Positions 44,693 to 54,707 are shown, numbered from the stretch's first letter. The stretch is 64,000 nt of DNA from an uncultured Balneola sp. (GCA_902529115.1 CABZVB010000001.1:1-64000), one strand, 5' to 3'. Program-made: numbers and translations. The notes: generated from the sequence alone by a model not told the origin.

Positions 44693-46125
44693 GCTTTCTG
44701 TCCTATCCAATGTTGATGTTGACTCATCATATAAGAAAATGCCGCATCGTGTTCATTTGGGATATCCCCATTTAAAATAGCTTCTTTAATATGATCTTTG
44801 ATAATACCGATCTTTTTGGATGGAGGAATATCAAGAGCTTTCATAATCTCTTGACCTGTAAGCGGATTTTTCCAATTTCGAATGCGGTCCTTTTTCTCCA
44901 CTTCGATAATTTTTTTCTCAACCCGTTCAAAATTCTTCATGAATTTTTGAACTTTAAAATCGTTTTTACTGGTGATATCTGCCCTACACAGTGTCATTAG
45001 ATCATCTATATCGCTATCTGCTTCAAAAATTAAACGCCTAACTGCGCTATCACTCACATGATCCGAAACAAGGGCTATTGGACGCAAATGCAAACGAACC
45101 AGCTTTTGTACATATCGCATACGCTCATCCATAGGTAAGCCTAAACGCCTAAAAATACGTGGTGTCCACTTAGCCCCGAGAGCATCATGACCGTGAAAGG
45201 TCCAGCCCTGATCTTCCTCAAACCGCTGGGTTGGTGGTTTAGCAATATCATGCATGATAGCCGCCCATCGAAGCCATAATGAATTGCTAACCAAGGCTAC
45301 ATTGTCAAGAACTTGTAAGGTATGCCAGAAATTATCTTTATGACGTAATCCCTTACGCTCTTTGATTCCTTGAAGCGCCACCATTTCTGGGAAAAATTGA
45401 GCTAATAAGCTGGTGCTAAATAAAAGCGCAAAACCTATTGATGGCACAGGGCTTTTCACTATTTTATTGAGCTCATCTAAAATACGTTCCGTGGACACAA
45501 TTTCTAAACGACTAGCCATTTTTTGTATAGCTGATTTCGTTTCAGGGCACAAACTAAAATCTAATTGTGTGGCAAATCGGATGGCACGCATCATCCTGTG
45601 GGGATCATCACTAAAGGTTTTTTCCGGATCAATTGGGGTACGAATAAGACCTTTTTTTAAATCTATAAGACCGCCAAAAGGATCATTGAGAGCTCCTATC
45701 CGGTCTTTATTGAGCTCCCAATAAAGCGAGTTTATCGTAAAATCTCGCCTATTCTGATCATCTTCAAGGCTACCATCCTCGACCATTGGTTTTCTTGATT
45801 CTGTCCGGTAACTCTCTTTTCTGGCACCAATAAATTCGAGTTCAACAAAGGGTGTCTTAACCTGAGCGGTACCAAATTGCTTAAAGAATGAAAAACTCGT
45901 TTTCATACCTTTCGTTTGAAGAGACTTATGCACCCTTTCTGCAAGTGCAATCCCAGAGCCCAAAGTCACTACATCCATATCCGCATCATTTTGGATACGA
46001 TTCAAATAAAAATCTCTAACATATCCCCCCACCAAAAAACTATCTTGGCTTAACTTATGAGCTTGTAAGCTTATTTCCTTAAGGAGATCTTGATGCGTTC
46101 TAGGTATGTCATGAGGAAATTCCAT
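44689..46125 (-). CDS. CCA-adding enzyme / poly(A) polymerase with HD domain
   Basis: 478 residues from ATG 46125 (46155 is a less supported alternative). Nucleotidyltransferase head: FLVGGYVRDFYL and DADMDVVT with the metal-binding aspartates, then a RNA-binding region with DDPHRMMRAIRFA, then an HD phosphohydrolase domain (HDIAKP around 300). The HD-containing class II enzymes of this length add or repair tRNA CCA ends or add A only; which one is not decided by sequence here. Translationally coupled to ispE. A -7-type element immediately upstream suggests a very short leader. Confidence 0.88.
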   Translation of the reverse strand: MEFPHDIPRTHQDLLKEISLQAHKLSQDSFLVGGYVRDFYLNRIQNDADMDVVTLGSGIALAERVHKSLQTKGMKTSFSFFKQFGTAQVKTPFVELEFIGARKESYRTESRKPMVEDGSLEDDQNRRDFTINSLYWELNKDRIGALNDPFGGLIDLKKGLIRTPIDPEKTFSDDPHRMMRAIRFATQLDFSLCPETKSAIQKMASRLEIVSTERILDELNKIVKSPVPSIGFALLFSTSLLAQFFPEMVALQGIKERKGLRHKDNFWHTLQVLDNVALVSNSLWLRWAAIMHDIAKPPTQRFEEDQGWTFHGHDALGAKWTPRIFRRLGLPMDERMRYVQKLVRLHLRPIALVSDHVSDSAVRRLIFEADSDIDDLMTLCRADITSKNDFKVQKFMKNFERVEKKIIEVEKKDRIRNWKNPLTGQEIMKALDIPPSKKIGIIKDHIKEAILNGDIPNEHDAAFSYMMSQHQHWIGQKA

Positions 46126-46128
46126 GCT

Positions 46129-46136
46129 CAAAGATA
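46129..46136 (-). promoter_or_regulatory. Bacteroidota-type -7 element at the tRNA nucleotidyltransferase gene
   Basis: Minus strand TATCTTTG matches TAnnTTTG exactly; a TTG lies 16 bases further upstream, one base below the usual spacing range. It ends three bases before the chosen ATG (46125), so the transcript would be nearly leaderless. Confidence 0.35.
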
Positions 46137-46261
46137 AGGATGTTCGCCTTTTCAATCAGTCTTTTGTTAAACTCTCTTCTTTTTTCCTATGACTTAGCTC
46201 TAATTTGTCTTTTCATTAGTTTTACTGGTGATTTTGCTCAATGAATAACTATTTTTCAACA

Positions 46262-47278
46262 CTATTTTATGGAAATTATTGAGTGATCACCCACGTGTAT
46301 TTCTCCGTATACTCTCGTCAGCTTTGTGTGTGCTCCTATGGTTGAGCCAGCTAATGTACAGCCATCCAGGCTAGCTTTTTCTCGAACAATAGAATGCGAT
46401 ATTTGGCTATTTTTTAAAACGCAACCTTCCTCAACACTAACGTTTGGCCCTATAGTAACTCCTTCTAGGATTACATTCTTGGCTAAATAAACCGGCGGAA
46501 TTATCATTGTTCCCTGCGCAGCTAAGGCTTCTTTTTGTTCTGCTAAATTACAAGCTTCTTTTTCGACTATAAAACCGGTTGTTTCAAGCCAAGCGTGTAA
46601 GGTTCCACAGTCTAACCATTCATCTACCGTGGCTGTTTTAAATAATTTTCCATCCTGAATCATACGATCTAGAGCATCCGTTAGAAAGTACTCTCCACCG
46701 GGACCTTTGATATCATTATCTAATATATATTGAAGCTCTTCTTTTAACTTAGCTCCGTCTTTGAAATAATAAACTCCAATAATGGCTAAATCCGAGATGA
46801 ACTCCGCTGGCTTTTCCACAAATCCAGTTATTTTTTCTCCCTCATAAACAGCGACTCCAAATCTAGAGGGGTCTTCTACTTTTTTAAGCCATATTACACT
46901 ATCCGCGCCATCCACATTAAACGTTTCTTTACTATCAAATAAGGTGTCGGCAAAAGCAATAATCACCTCTCCATTCAAATCTTTTTGAGCACAATAAACG
47001 GCATGTGCCGTTCCAAGTGCTATCTCTTGCACTCTAAATGTACATTTTGCACCATGACGCTCACTCATCTTCCGTAAAGGCTCCTTTATAGGATTCCCAA
47101 AATCAGGCCCTAATATATATACAATCTCTTCAATATTTCGATCCATTGTTCGTATAAATGTCTCTACTAATCGTTCGACGATCATCGTTCCAGCTACTGG
47201 TAATAATGGTTTTGGAACTGTATGTGAATGAGGGCGAACTCTTGTCCCACGACCTGCCATTGGAATAATTAATTTCAT
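46262..47278 (-). CDS. Sugar-phosphate nucleotidyltransferase with left-handed beta-helix tail
   Basis: NDP-sugar pyrophosphorylase of 338 residues. GT-A type N-terminal domain: MAGRGTRVRPHSHTVPKPLLPVAG (split) is the signature loop and EKPAEFI and GEYFLTDAL follow. The C-terminal 80 residues form hexapeptide repeats (IIPPVYLAKNVILEGVTIG and following). The layout resembles glucose-1-phosphate thymidylyltransferase-type enzymes; the nucleotide and sugar are not fixed from sequence. It is not a GlgC by motif, so the glycogen donor enzyme remains unseen here. It runs away from the Mur ligase-like gene. Confidence 0.85.
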   Translation of the reverse strand: MKLIIPMAGRGTRVRPHSHTVPKPLLPVAGTMIVERLVETFIRTMDRNIEEIVYILGPDFGNPIKEPLRKMSERHGAKCTFRVQEIALGTAHAVYCAQKDLNGEVIIAFADTLFDSKETFNVDGADSVIWLKKVEDPSRFGVAVYEGEKITGFVEKPAEFISDLAIIGVYYFKDGAKLKEELQYILDNDIKGPGGEYFLTDALDRMIQDGKLFKTATVDEWLDCGTLHAWLETTGFIVEKEACNLAEQKEALAAQGTMIIPPVYLAKNVILEGVTIGPNVSVEEGCVLKNSQISHSIVREKASLDGCTLAGSTIGAHTKLTRVYGEIHVGDHSIISIK

Positions 47279-47383
47279 ATTACCCGTTTCTATTAAATAA
47301 TTATCTAAATATTAAACAACAAACTTGGCTAATGTTATATTTTCAAGATAAATATACGGTCCTTTTTTTTGAATGCCCAAGTA

Positions 47384-47542
47384 ATGAAGCTAAAATATGG
47401 GCAACCACGTACATTGCGAGAAGTCGTTTTGTCAAAACGGTCTATTCAAATAGCTCGAAAAATTCAACTATTCTTAGCTATCTTTACATTCGGAGCTTAT
47501 AACATGAATTACTTTATTTTGAAATGGATGCTTCAGAAATAG
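47384..47542 (+). CDS. Small 52-residue cationic single-pass membrane protein candidate
   Basis: An uninterrupted 53-codon frame (ATG 47384 to TAG 47540-47542) in the gap before the Mur ligase-like gene. The N-terminus is basic (KLKYGQPRTLREVVLSKRS), and the second half is a hydrophobic helix, AIFTFGAYNMNYFILKWML. Basic-in, hydrophobic-out composition is coding-like, and it lies 41 bases upstream of the next gene on the same strand, which would fit an operon. I recognise no family. With no homologue visible, chance cannot be excluded. Confidence 0.4.
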   Translation: MKLKYGQPRTLREVVLSKRSIQIARKIQLFLAIFTFGAYNMNYFILKWMLQK

Positions 47543-47583
47543 TCCCTTTTTCTAGTGAATAGTATTCCTTGATTACTTTTTCC

Positions 47584-49314
47584 ATGCTATACACCTATTA
47601 CCTAGTTTTTTTAGACATTTTTGCGGGTATTTTTACCCTAATGATGCTACGAGTTCTCTACTACAGATGGCTTTATTATTTACATGTTTTTCAACAATTA
47701 GGATATAAAACCAATGAACTAACTGGTTGGCTTAAAGATCATTGGGATGAAAAAGTGATCCCAAGAAGCCTAGTTTATTTCTTGATAAGTACTATGCTGC
47801 TCATTTTTGGAACCGAATTCTTTGAAATTCGACTAAACTTATCAGCTGAGGCTATTATCCTTTTTTCATGGGGTATAGCCTACCTTGGCTCGACCAAAGC
47901 CTTCCGTCCTAAAAAAGTAAAAAAACCATTGGTCTGGACTACTCGAGTAAAACGTTTATCATTCCCTTTTGGACTGTCTAGTCTATTCCTTCCACTTCTT
48001 GCTGTGTATTTAGGCTTCGGCGGCTGGTTTAACTCCACCTTTATACACCCTCGATTGCAAGGAGCCGCAAGCATACAGTTTGATGCCCCAAGTCTAGCCT
48101 TAGGCCTGGCATTAGGATATATTTTTATTCCCCTTTTCTTACTTTTATCGGGCTACCTCACTGCCCCCGTTGAGCAGCAAATACAAAATAGATATAAACG
48201 CCAAGCTCGTAAAAAATTGGCCTCACTCCCGCATCTAAAAGTGATTGCTATTACAGGGAGTTATGGAAAAACAAGCGTCAAATTTATGCTCAGAGATATA
48301 CTAAAGGAGCGGTTCAGTATGTGTGTTACCCCTGGAAGTTTTAATACTCCGATGGGCATATGTAAAGTAATCAACAACGATTTGCAGGCGCATCACCAAA
48401 TATTAATTTTAGAGATGGGAGCACGTTATGCAGGTAATATTAGCGAACTCTGTGACATTGCCCAACCCGATATATCCATCGTTTCAAATGTGGGTCTTGC
48501 TCATTTAGAAACTTTTGGAAGCCAGGAGGTCATTGCCAAAGAAAAAGGCACCCTGGTGGATCGTTTAAAAAAAGGGGGCGTGGCCGTATTAAATGGCAAC
48601 GACCCCATTGTATCAATAATGGGCAAAGAACGTAGCGATATCCATCGTATTCAAGTTGGGCTTTCATCCTTAAATAAGACTAACCCTGAATTACATTTAA
48701 GCGCTTCTAAAATGGACTATTCTACCCAAGGAACTCGCTTTATACTCCATAAAAGCTCGGGAGACGCTCCAACAAAACCGTGGGATATTGAGTGCCCACT
48801 ATTAGGCAGACACAACGTGCAAAATTTGTTATTAGCCCTTGGTGTTGGCGACCACCTTGGGCTTCGAATGAATACAATGCATTTAGCCGCTTCTCAAATT
48901 AAACCGGTTCAACATCGGTTGGAATTAAAAGCAGTGGGCGATTATTTCATGATCGATGATGCATTTAACTCCAATCCAGTAGGCGCTAAAAATGCAGTAG
49001 AAATTCTAGGGGCTTTTCGGTCATGTCAGCGCTTTATTATTACTCCCGGAATAGTTGAATTAGGGAATCTAGAAGCAGAAGAAAATTATAAATTTGGAAT
49101 TCATATTGCTAGGGCCAAATTAGATTATGCTTTTATCGTTGGTTTAGAGAGAGGAAAAGTAATTGAACAAGGGTATCTAGAGGCTGGAGGAAACCCTGAA
49201 CGCCTAGAACGAGTAAAGTCTCTTTTTGAAGCTAATGATAAACTCAAGCAACGTATTAGATCTGGAGATATAGTACTTTATGAAAATGATTTACCCGATA
49301 TTTATAACGAATAA
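47584..49314 (+). CDS. Membrane-anchored Mur ligase-like protein (MurF-related)
   Basis: 576 residues from the ATG at 47584 (a TTG at 47569 is also possible). About four to five membrane helices occupy residues 1-205, where ordinary MurF has its UDP-MurNAc-tripeptide-recognition domain. The central ATPase domain has TGSYGKTS (about 224-231) and EMGARYAGNI. The C-terminal ligase domain has DDAFNSNPVGAKNAVEIL, close to MurF. Amide ligation with ATP is expected, but without the normal substrate domain the acceptor is uncertain. A conventional murF is not in the window. A permease gene converges with it. Confidence 0.8.
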   Translation: MLYTYYLVFLDIFAGIFTLMMLRVLYYRWLYYLHVFQQLGYKTNELTGWLKDHWDEKVIPRSLVYFLISTMLLIFGTEFFEIRLNLSAEAIILFSWGIAYLGSTKAFRPKKVKKPLVWTTRVKRLSFPFGLSSLFLPLLAVYLGFGGWFNSTFIHPRLQGAASIQFDAPSLALGLALGYIFIPLFLLLSGYLTAPVEQQIQNRYKRQARKKLASLPHLKVIAITGSYGKTSVKFMLRDILKERFSMCVTPGSFNTPMGICKVINNDLQAHHQILILEMGARYAGNISELCDIAQPDISIVSNVGLAHLETFGSQEVIAKEKGTLVDRLKKGGVAVLNGNDPIVSIMGKERSDIHRIQVGLSSLNKTNPELHLSASKMDYSTQGTRFILHKSSGDAPTKPWDIECPLLGRHNVQNLLLALGVGDHLGLRMNTMHLAASQIKPVQHRLELKAVGDYFMIDDAFNSNPVGAKNAVEILGAFRSCQRFIITPGIVELGNLEAEENYKFGIHIARAKLDYAFIVGLERGKVIEQGYLEAGGNPERLERVKSLFEANDKLKQRIRSGDIVLYENDLPDIYNE

Positions 49315-49424
49315 TCACTAAAAAGTAGCTGGGCTATCTGCTTTGTTTTTTGATATGTTTTTTTGAAGGCACCTTTTAGTCTTGTCCTGCCTTTTTTGAT
49401 AATCCAAAGCTTGGAAGCTTGGTA

Positions 49425-50786
49425 TTATTCATACCGTATAACTCGCGCAGGATGTATTCTAGCAGCGGTAAGAGCGGGCATCCAACTCGCTAAAACACTC
49501 AAACCAAGAGTCCCAAACATAATCAACAGAACATCAGTCCATTGTATGTCTACCGGATATGCGTCAATTATAAATGCAGAGGATAACTTTAATAGACCTA
49601 ATGTGTCTTGTAAATAAGAAAAGGCTAAGCCTAATATTGCGCCTAAAAATGCCCCTATAATCCCAATAATTAATCCTTGCTGAATAAATATTGCTTGCAC
49701 TTGTTTAGCCGTTAAACCCAAAGAACGTAAAACGCCAATATCCCTTTTCTTTTGTAGTACAATCATACTTAAGGATCCTAAAATATTAAGGGCCGCAACC
49801 AAAATGATTATCATGAGTACTACAAATGCCCCCCACTTTTCTAAATTCATAACATCATATAGGGGTTTTTGTAAATCATACCATGTTTTTAAAACAATAT
49901 CAGAGCTAAAAAGATCATCCTTTATAGTTTCCAGAGTTGCCTTAAGCTCATCCGCTTGGAGTATGTTATCCATTGATAGATCCACACCTGAAATTTTATT
50001 CCTTGTCAGAAATAACCTGTGCGCCGCTGAAATATCTAGTAAAATGGGTGGTGGAGACGAAATATAAGGGAGTTCATAAACCCCTCTTACAGTAAAAATC
50101 ATAGATCGCGGAATACTTATTTGAGTTAGTGCTTTATGCATATGCCTAGCACTCAACAAAACCACTTCATCTCCTAGTTCTAGCTGTAACTCTGCGCGCA
50201 AATATTCTGGAATAAGTATACCCGGAAGACCCTGTAGGGTATGTAAATTTTTGACGCCACTTTTAAGGGGTAAATTTTGTAAAAACCCTCGCTGATCATC
50301 TAAATCCGTATCCTTTTGGTACTTTTTTAAAATAATAGCATCAATAGGAGTTGTTTTGTGGAGGTTTATAGATGCGGGGTAATTAATTTTATAGCTACTA
50401 GATAAATTCGTAGGGATACCCTTAATTTGTATTACCTTATTTTCATAAGGTTGCACTCCATTGGCGCTACGGGTACGTAACAAGGCCATACCTTCCACAA
50501 AAGGGATGTACTCCACGATCCTAGGATCGTTCTGAAATTGCTTTCCCAATTTGTCATCCCATTCTAGTACTGGCCCACCTATACTTTCGACCCTTAAAGC
50601 TGGGTCATATCCTAATAAAAAACCTTGAATGACTATAAAGAAACCATTGAAAATAGATAAAACAATAATAAGTAAAGCAGCCCCAATGGTAATACCTGAT
50701 ATACTTATATATGTAAGTACAGAAACCAAAGAAACATGTTTTTTTGCGAACAAATATCGCCGTGCAATCCGTCTAGAAATGTTCAT
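49425..50786 (-). CDS. LolC/LolE-family lipoprotein-release ABC permease
   Basis: 453 residues with four membrane helices: one near the N-terminus (about 20-50, SVLTYISISGITIGAALLII split) and three in the last 150 residues (FtsX domain: NILGSLSMIVLQKKRDIGVLR, split, then LIIGIIGAFLGAILGLAF). A large periplasmic domain lies between. This is the LolC/E layout that extracts lipoproteins from the inner membrane for LolA (30261). No ATP-binding partner gene is adjacent. Its end converges with the Mur ligase-like gene. Confidence 0.88.
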   Translation of the reverse strand: MNISRRIARRYLFAKKHVSLVSVLTYISISGITIGAALLIIVLSIFNGFFIVIQGFLLGYDPALRVESIGGPVLEWDDKLGKQFQNDPRIVEYIPFVEGMALLRTRSANGVQPYENKVIQIKGIPTNLSSSYKINYPASINLHKTTPIDAIILKKYQKDTDLDDQRGFLQNLPLKSGVKNLHTLQGLPGILIPEYLRAELQLELGDEVVLLSARHMHKALTQISIPRSMIFTVRGVYELPYISSPPPILLDISAAHRLFLTRNKISGVDLSMDNILQADELKATLETIKDDLFSSDIVLKTWYDLQKPLYDVMNLEKWGAFVVLMIIILVAALNILGSLSMIVLQKKRDIGVLRSLGLTAKQVQAIFIQQGLIIGIIGAFLGAILGLAFSYLQDTLGLLKLSSAFIIDAYPVDIQWTDVLLIMFGTLGLSVLASWMPALTAARIHPARVIRYE

Positions 50787-50949
50787 GAGTCAAAATGGTT
50801 AAATAACAGATAAAGTAAAATAGAGAATGTTCCCTTTAAACGCATAATTGAAGGTACTTAGGACATTATTTAACACCTAAATTCATATATTCTTGTCTCT
50901 TTAAACAGCCTTTTTCTCGTTCTTTAATAACCAAACTTTAGAAAGTCAT

Positions 50950-53133
50950 TTGTTACCGCAGGAAATTATTCAATCCATTGATGATGGATCGCATGGCGAT
51001 CCCTTTAGTATTTTGGGTCCTCATATTACCGAGATAAAAGGTAAAAAGAAGATAATTGTCAGGGTTTTTAGGCCAGATGCTAAAGAAGTTGAATTAATTA
51101 TTTCACCCAATACTCGCCATATTATGAACCGCCTATCCGAGGGGGGATTATTTGAATGGATATTTCTCAGAAGAAAAAAAATACCTGCATACCGCTTATC
51201 CATTACCCCATTTCAAGGCCAACCTTACTCCATTGATGACCCTTACCGGTTTCAACCCATAATTGAAGAGCTTGATTTACATCTTTGGGGAGAGGGAAAT
51301 CATGCTAAGTCCTATTTCTTTATGGGGGCGCATCCAAAAACAATAAATGGTGTTCAGGGTAGTCATTTTGTAGTGACTGCCCCTGCTGCCACCCGGGTTA
51401 GCGTCATAGGTTCGTTCAATCAATGGGATGGTAGGGTCCATCGGATGAGAAAGTATCATAATCAGGGACTTTGGGAGCTTTTTATACCACATGTTAATTC
51501 AGGGGACACCTATAAATTTGAAATTAAAAGTCCTCAACAGAGTGCCCCTCTGAAAAAAGCCGATCCCTTTGCTTTTTTCTCGGAACTCAGGCCGCAGAGT
51601 GCCTCCATTGTTCATGATTTAAATGGATACAAATGGAAGGATCAACAATGGATTAAGCAGCGTCAAAGTCGACATCATGAACAAGCTATTTCAGTTTATG
51701 AGTGCCATCTAGGGTCATGGAAACGAAATAACGAAAATTTTTTATCGTATCGTGAACTTGCTGAACAACTTATCCCTTATGTAAAAAATCTCGGTTTTAC
51801 CCATATTGAACTCTTGCCTATTGCAGAACACCCCTATGATCCTTCCTGGGGATATCAGCAAACAGGTTACTTTTCAGCTACCTCTCGTTTTGGAACCCCA
51901 AAAGATTTAATGTTTTTTGTTGATCAGTGCCATGCATATAATATTGGAGTCATTCTAGATTGGGTGCCTGCTCATTTTGCAAAAGATGAACATGGCCTCT
52001 ACCGTTTTGACGGTACAGGGCTATTTGAGCATGAAGACCCACGACAAGGAGAACATAAAGATTGGGGTACCGCTATTTTTAATTTTGGGCGCACAGAAGT
52101 CCAAAATTTGCTGATTTCAAATGCCTTATTTTGGCTAGATTATTATCACATAGATGGCTTAAGGGTAGATGCGGTCGCTTCTATGCTCTATTTGGATTAT
52201 TCCCGAGAAGATGATGATTGGATACCAAATAAGTATGGGGGCCGAGAAAATATTGAGGCTATTGAGTTTCTAAAAAAATTCAACTACTTCGTTCATGAAT
52301 ATTTTCCTGGCTGCCTAACTTTTGCTGAAGAATCTACTTCTTGGGGTGGAGTCACAACACCTGTCCAGCAAAACGGGCTAGGGTTCGATTATAAATGGAA
52401 CATGGGGTGGATGAATGATACACTAAGCTATATTGAAAAAGACCCCATCTACCGCCGATATCATCAAGAAAATCTTACATTTTCAATGGTCTACGCCTTC
52501 AGTGAAAAATTCATTTTACCTTTTTCACATGATGAAGTGGTACATATGAAAAAATCTATGCTATCTAAAATGCCGGGTAATGATTGGCAAAAATTTGCTA
52601 ATCTGAGATTATTATATACTTATATGTACGCTCATCCTGGTGCAAAGTTGCTGTTTATGGGTTCTGAGTTTGGACAGTGGCATGAATGGAATGATGCTCA
52701 TTCACTTGACTGGCATCTATGTGAATATACCCCCCACCAACAGCTACAAACCTTAGTAAAGGATTTAAATTATCTCCACCAAAATCAAGCTTCACTATAC
52801 GAACTTGATACAGATTGGAAAGGCTTTGAGTGGATTGATTTCCATGATGCGGACAATAGTTTAATTTCTTTTATGAGAAAAGCAAAAGATTCCGGCGACT
52901 TTGTAGTAGTTGTATTAAATTTCACACCTACTGTACATCTAAATTATCGCATAGGAGTTCCTATCACCGGTAATTACGAAGTGTTGTTTAATAGTGATTC
53001 AGAGTATTATGGAGGGAGTAATGTTGGAGTTAAAGAATGCATTGCATCAACAGAGTCATGGCATAATTTCTCTTCGTCAATATCGATCGATATTCCTCCT
53101 TTGGCTGGGATCATATTAAAACTAAAGAACTAA
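50950..53133 (+). CDS. glgB: 1,4-alpha-glucan branching enzyme
   Basis: GH13 enzyme making alpha-1,6 branches in glycogen. 727 residues from a TTG start; the N-terminus EIIQSIDDGSHGDPFSILGPH matches the family start and no in-frame ATG precedes the conserved region. Two CBM48-like domains (about 1-230), then the (beta/alpha)8 barrel with nucleophile D407 in GLRVDAVASM, acid/base E460 in FAEEST and D528 in SHDEVVH, the same spacing as E. coli D405/E458/D526. malQ begins three bases after the stop. Confidence 0.96.
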   Translation: MLPQEIIQSIDDGSHGDPFSILGPHITEIKGKKKIIVRVFRPDAKEVELIISPNTRHIMNRLSEGGLFEWIFLRRKKIPAYRLSITPFQGQPYSIDDPYRFQPIIEELDLHLWGEGNHAKSYFFMGAHPKTINGVQGSHFVVTAPAATRVSVIGSFNQWDGRVHRMRKYHNQGLWELFIPHVNSGDTYKFEIKSPQQSAPLKKADPFAFFSELRPQSASIVHDLNGYKWKDQQWIKQRQSRHHEQAISVYECHLGSWKRNNENFLSYRELAEQLIPYVKNLGFTHIELLPIAEHPYDPSWGYQQTGYFSATSRFGTPKDLMFFVDQCHAYNIGVILDWVPAHFAKDEHGLYRFDGTGLFEHEDPRQGEHKDWGTAIFNFGRTEVQNLLISNALFWLDYYHIDGLRVDAVASMLYLDYSREDDDWIPNKYGGRENIEAIEFLKKFNYFVHEYFPGCLTFAEESTSWGGVTTPVQQNGLGFDYKWNMGWMNDTLSYIEKDPIYRRYHQENLTFSMVYAFSEKFILPFSHDEVVHMKKSMLSKMPGNDWQKFANLRLLYTYMYAHPGAKLLFMGSEFGQWHEWNDAHSLDWHLCEYTPHQQLQTLVKDLNYLHQNQASLYELDTDWKGFEWIDFHDADNSLISFMRKAKDSGDFVVVVLNFTPTVHLNYRIGVPITGNYEVLFNSDSEYYGGSNVGVKECIASTESWHNFSSSISIDIPPLAGIILKLKN

Positions 53134-53136
53134 GTT

Positions 53137-54639
53137 ATGCGATTTCCACGATCCTGCGGCACCTTAGTGCACCCCACATCTTTTCCAGGGAAATACGGTA
53201 TTGGAGATTTTGGTTATGAAGCCCGAAAGTTCCTAGATTTCTTAGAAGATACTCAACAAAGTATCTGGCAAGTGCTTCCTCTTACACCTACAGGGTATGG
53301 AAATTCACCCTATGCTTCCTATTCTGCTTTTGCTGGTAACCCCTATTTGATAAGTCCCGATATTCTTTTTAAAAAAGGACTCTTAACTGCTTCAGAAGCC
53401 CGTTCGCTCATTATTCCCTCAACCACTACTGTAGCTTATCAGCAAGCGGTTGAAAAAAAATCGATAGCATTGAAAATAGCTTCAAGTAGTTTTTATGAGA
53501 CCCTAGTCGGAGATGAAGAGGAAAAATTTGAGCAATTCAAACTGGAGCATGCTCATTGGTTAGATGATTATGTATTGTTTATGGCCGTAGCTAAAAGTCA
53601 CCAAATGCGTCCCTGGAATAGTTGGGATTCTGATATTGCTACACACAAAAAAGCAGCTATTAATAAAGCAAAAAAGAACTATGCTCAAGAAATTAAATTA
53701 GAGTATTGGCTTCAATATGAGTTTTTAAATCAATGGATAGCATTGAAAGAGTATGCGAACACTAGAGGAATTCGTATTATTGGTGATATTCCTATTTTTG
53801 TCGATCATAATAGCGCTGATGTGTGGGCCAATTCAAAGTATTTTGCTGTAGATAAACAAGGAAATAGGACTTTGGTATCTGGGGTTCCTCCGGACTATTT
53901 CAGTGAGACAGGGCAGCTTTGGGGGAATCCTCAGTATGAGTGGGGGGCTTTAGAAAAAGATGGTTACTCATGGTGGGTAAAGCGATTTAAACATATGTTT
54001 TTGACTTGCGACGCAATCAGAGTAGATCACTTCAGAGGGTTTGATGCTTACTGGGAGATACCAGCTTCCGAAAAAACCGCTGTAAATGGGCGCTGGGTTA
54101 AGGGTCCTGGCGAAAAATTTTTTGATACCATCTTAAAAGAATGCGGTGAACTACCTATCATTGCGGAAGATTTAGGTTTTGTTACCGAAGGGGTAGAAAA
54201 GTTACGCGACAAATATGCATTTCCTGGCATGAAAATTCTTCAATTTGCCTTTGACGCCGAATCTGACAATAGTTTTTTACCTCATAACTATCCTCAAAAT
54301 TGCGTGGTATATAGCGGTACACATGACAATGACACCTCAAAAGGATGGTATGAACAAGCCCCCGAGTACGAACGGCATTTTGCCAGAACCTACAGCCAAT
54401 CCGATGGAACACATATAAATTGGGCTTTTATTCAACTTGGAATGCTTTCAGTAGGTGATCAGGCCATCTTTCCTCTTCAGGACTTTATGGGCCTATCCAC
54501 AGAACATCGTATGAATTTTCCAGGAACTTCATCCGGTAATTGGCTTTGGAGATACACTACGGAAATGCTACAAGAAATTGATCGTAATAAAATTTGCAGT
54601 CTCATCCATTTAAGCAACCGGTATGACCGGAATAAATAA
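53137..54639 (+). CDS. malQ: 4-alpha-glucanotransferase (amylomaltase)
   Basis: GH77 enzyme rearranging alpha-1,4-glucans. 500 residues, the short form without the extra N-terminal domains of the E. coli type. Catalytic residues D297 in IRVDHFRGFDAYW, E344 in IIAEDLG and D397 in GTHDNDTSKGW; the N-terminus has LHPTSFPGKYGIGDFG-type sequence (LVHPTSFPGKYGIG). Three bases after glgB, so co-translated. A terminator starts at its stop codon. Confidence 0.95.
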   Translation: MRFPRSCGTLVHPTSFPGKYGIGDFGYEARKFLDFLEDTQQSIWQVLPLTPTGYGNSPYASYSAFAGNPYLISPDILFKKGLLTASEARSLIIPSTTTVAYQQAVEKKSIALKIASSSFYETLVGDEEEKFEQFKLEHAHWLDDYVLFMAVAKSHQMRPWNSWDSDIATHKKAAINKAKKNYAQEIKLEYWLQYEFLNQWIALKEYANTRGIRIIGDIPIFVDHNSADVWANSKYFAVDKQGNRTLVSGVPPDYFSETGQLWGNPQYEWGALEKDGYSWWVKRFKHMFLTCDAIRVDHFRGFDAYWEIPASEKTAVNGRWVKGPGEKFFDTILKECGELPIIAEDLGFVTEGVEKLRDKYAFPGMKILQFAFDAESDNSFLPHNYPQNCVVYSGTHDNDTSKGWYEQAPEYERHFARTYSQSDGTHINWAFIQLGMLSVGDQAIFPLQDFMGLSTEHRMNFPGTSSGNWLWRYTTEMLQEIDRNKICSLIHLSNRYDRNK

Positions 54640-54672
54640 AAAAGGTGTTTTTTCATTTAAAACCGCCTTTTT
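54638..54672 (+). terminator. Intrinsic terminator after malQ
   Basis: AAAAAGGTG, a T-rich arm and loop, then AAAACCGCCTTTTT: the AAAAAGG/CCTTTTT ends pair fully, a U-G wobble and one mismatch follow, then TTTT/AAAA. It overlaps the malQ stop and separates the glycogen pair from comA. Confidence 0.65.
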
Positions 54673-54707
54673 CTTATATTCTTAAATTGCAATAAAAAAA
54701 TTACAGT

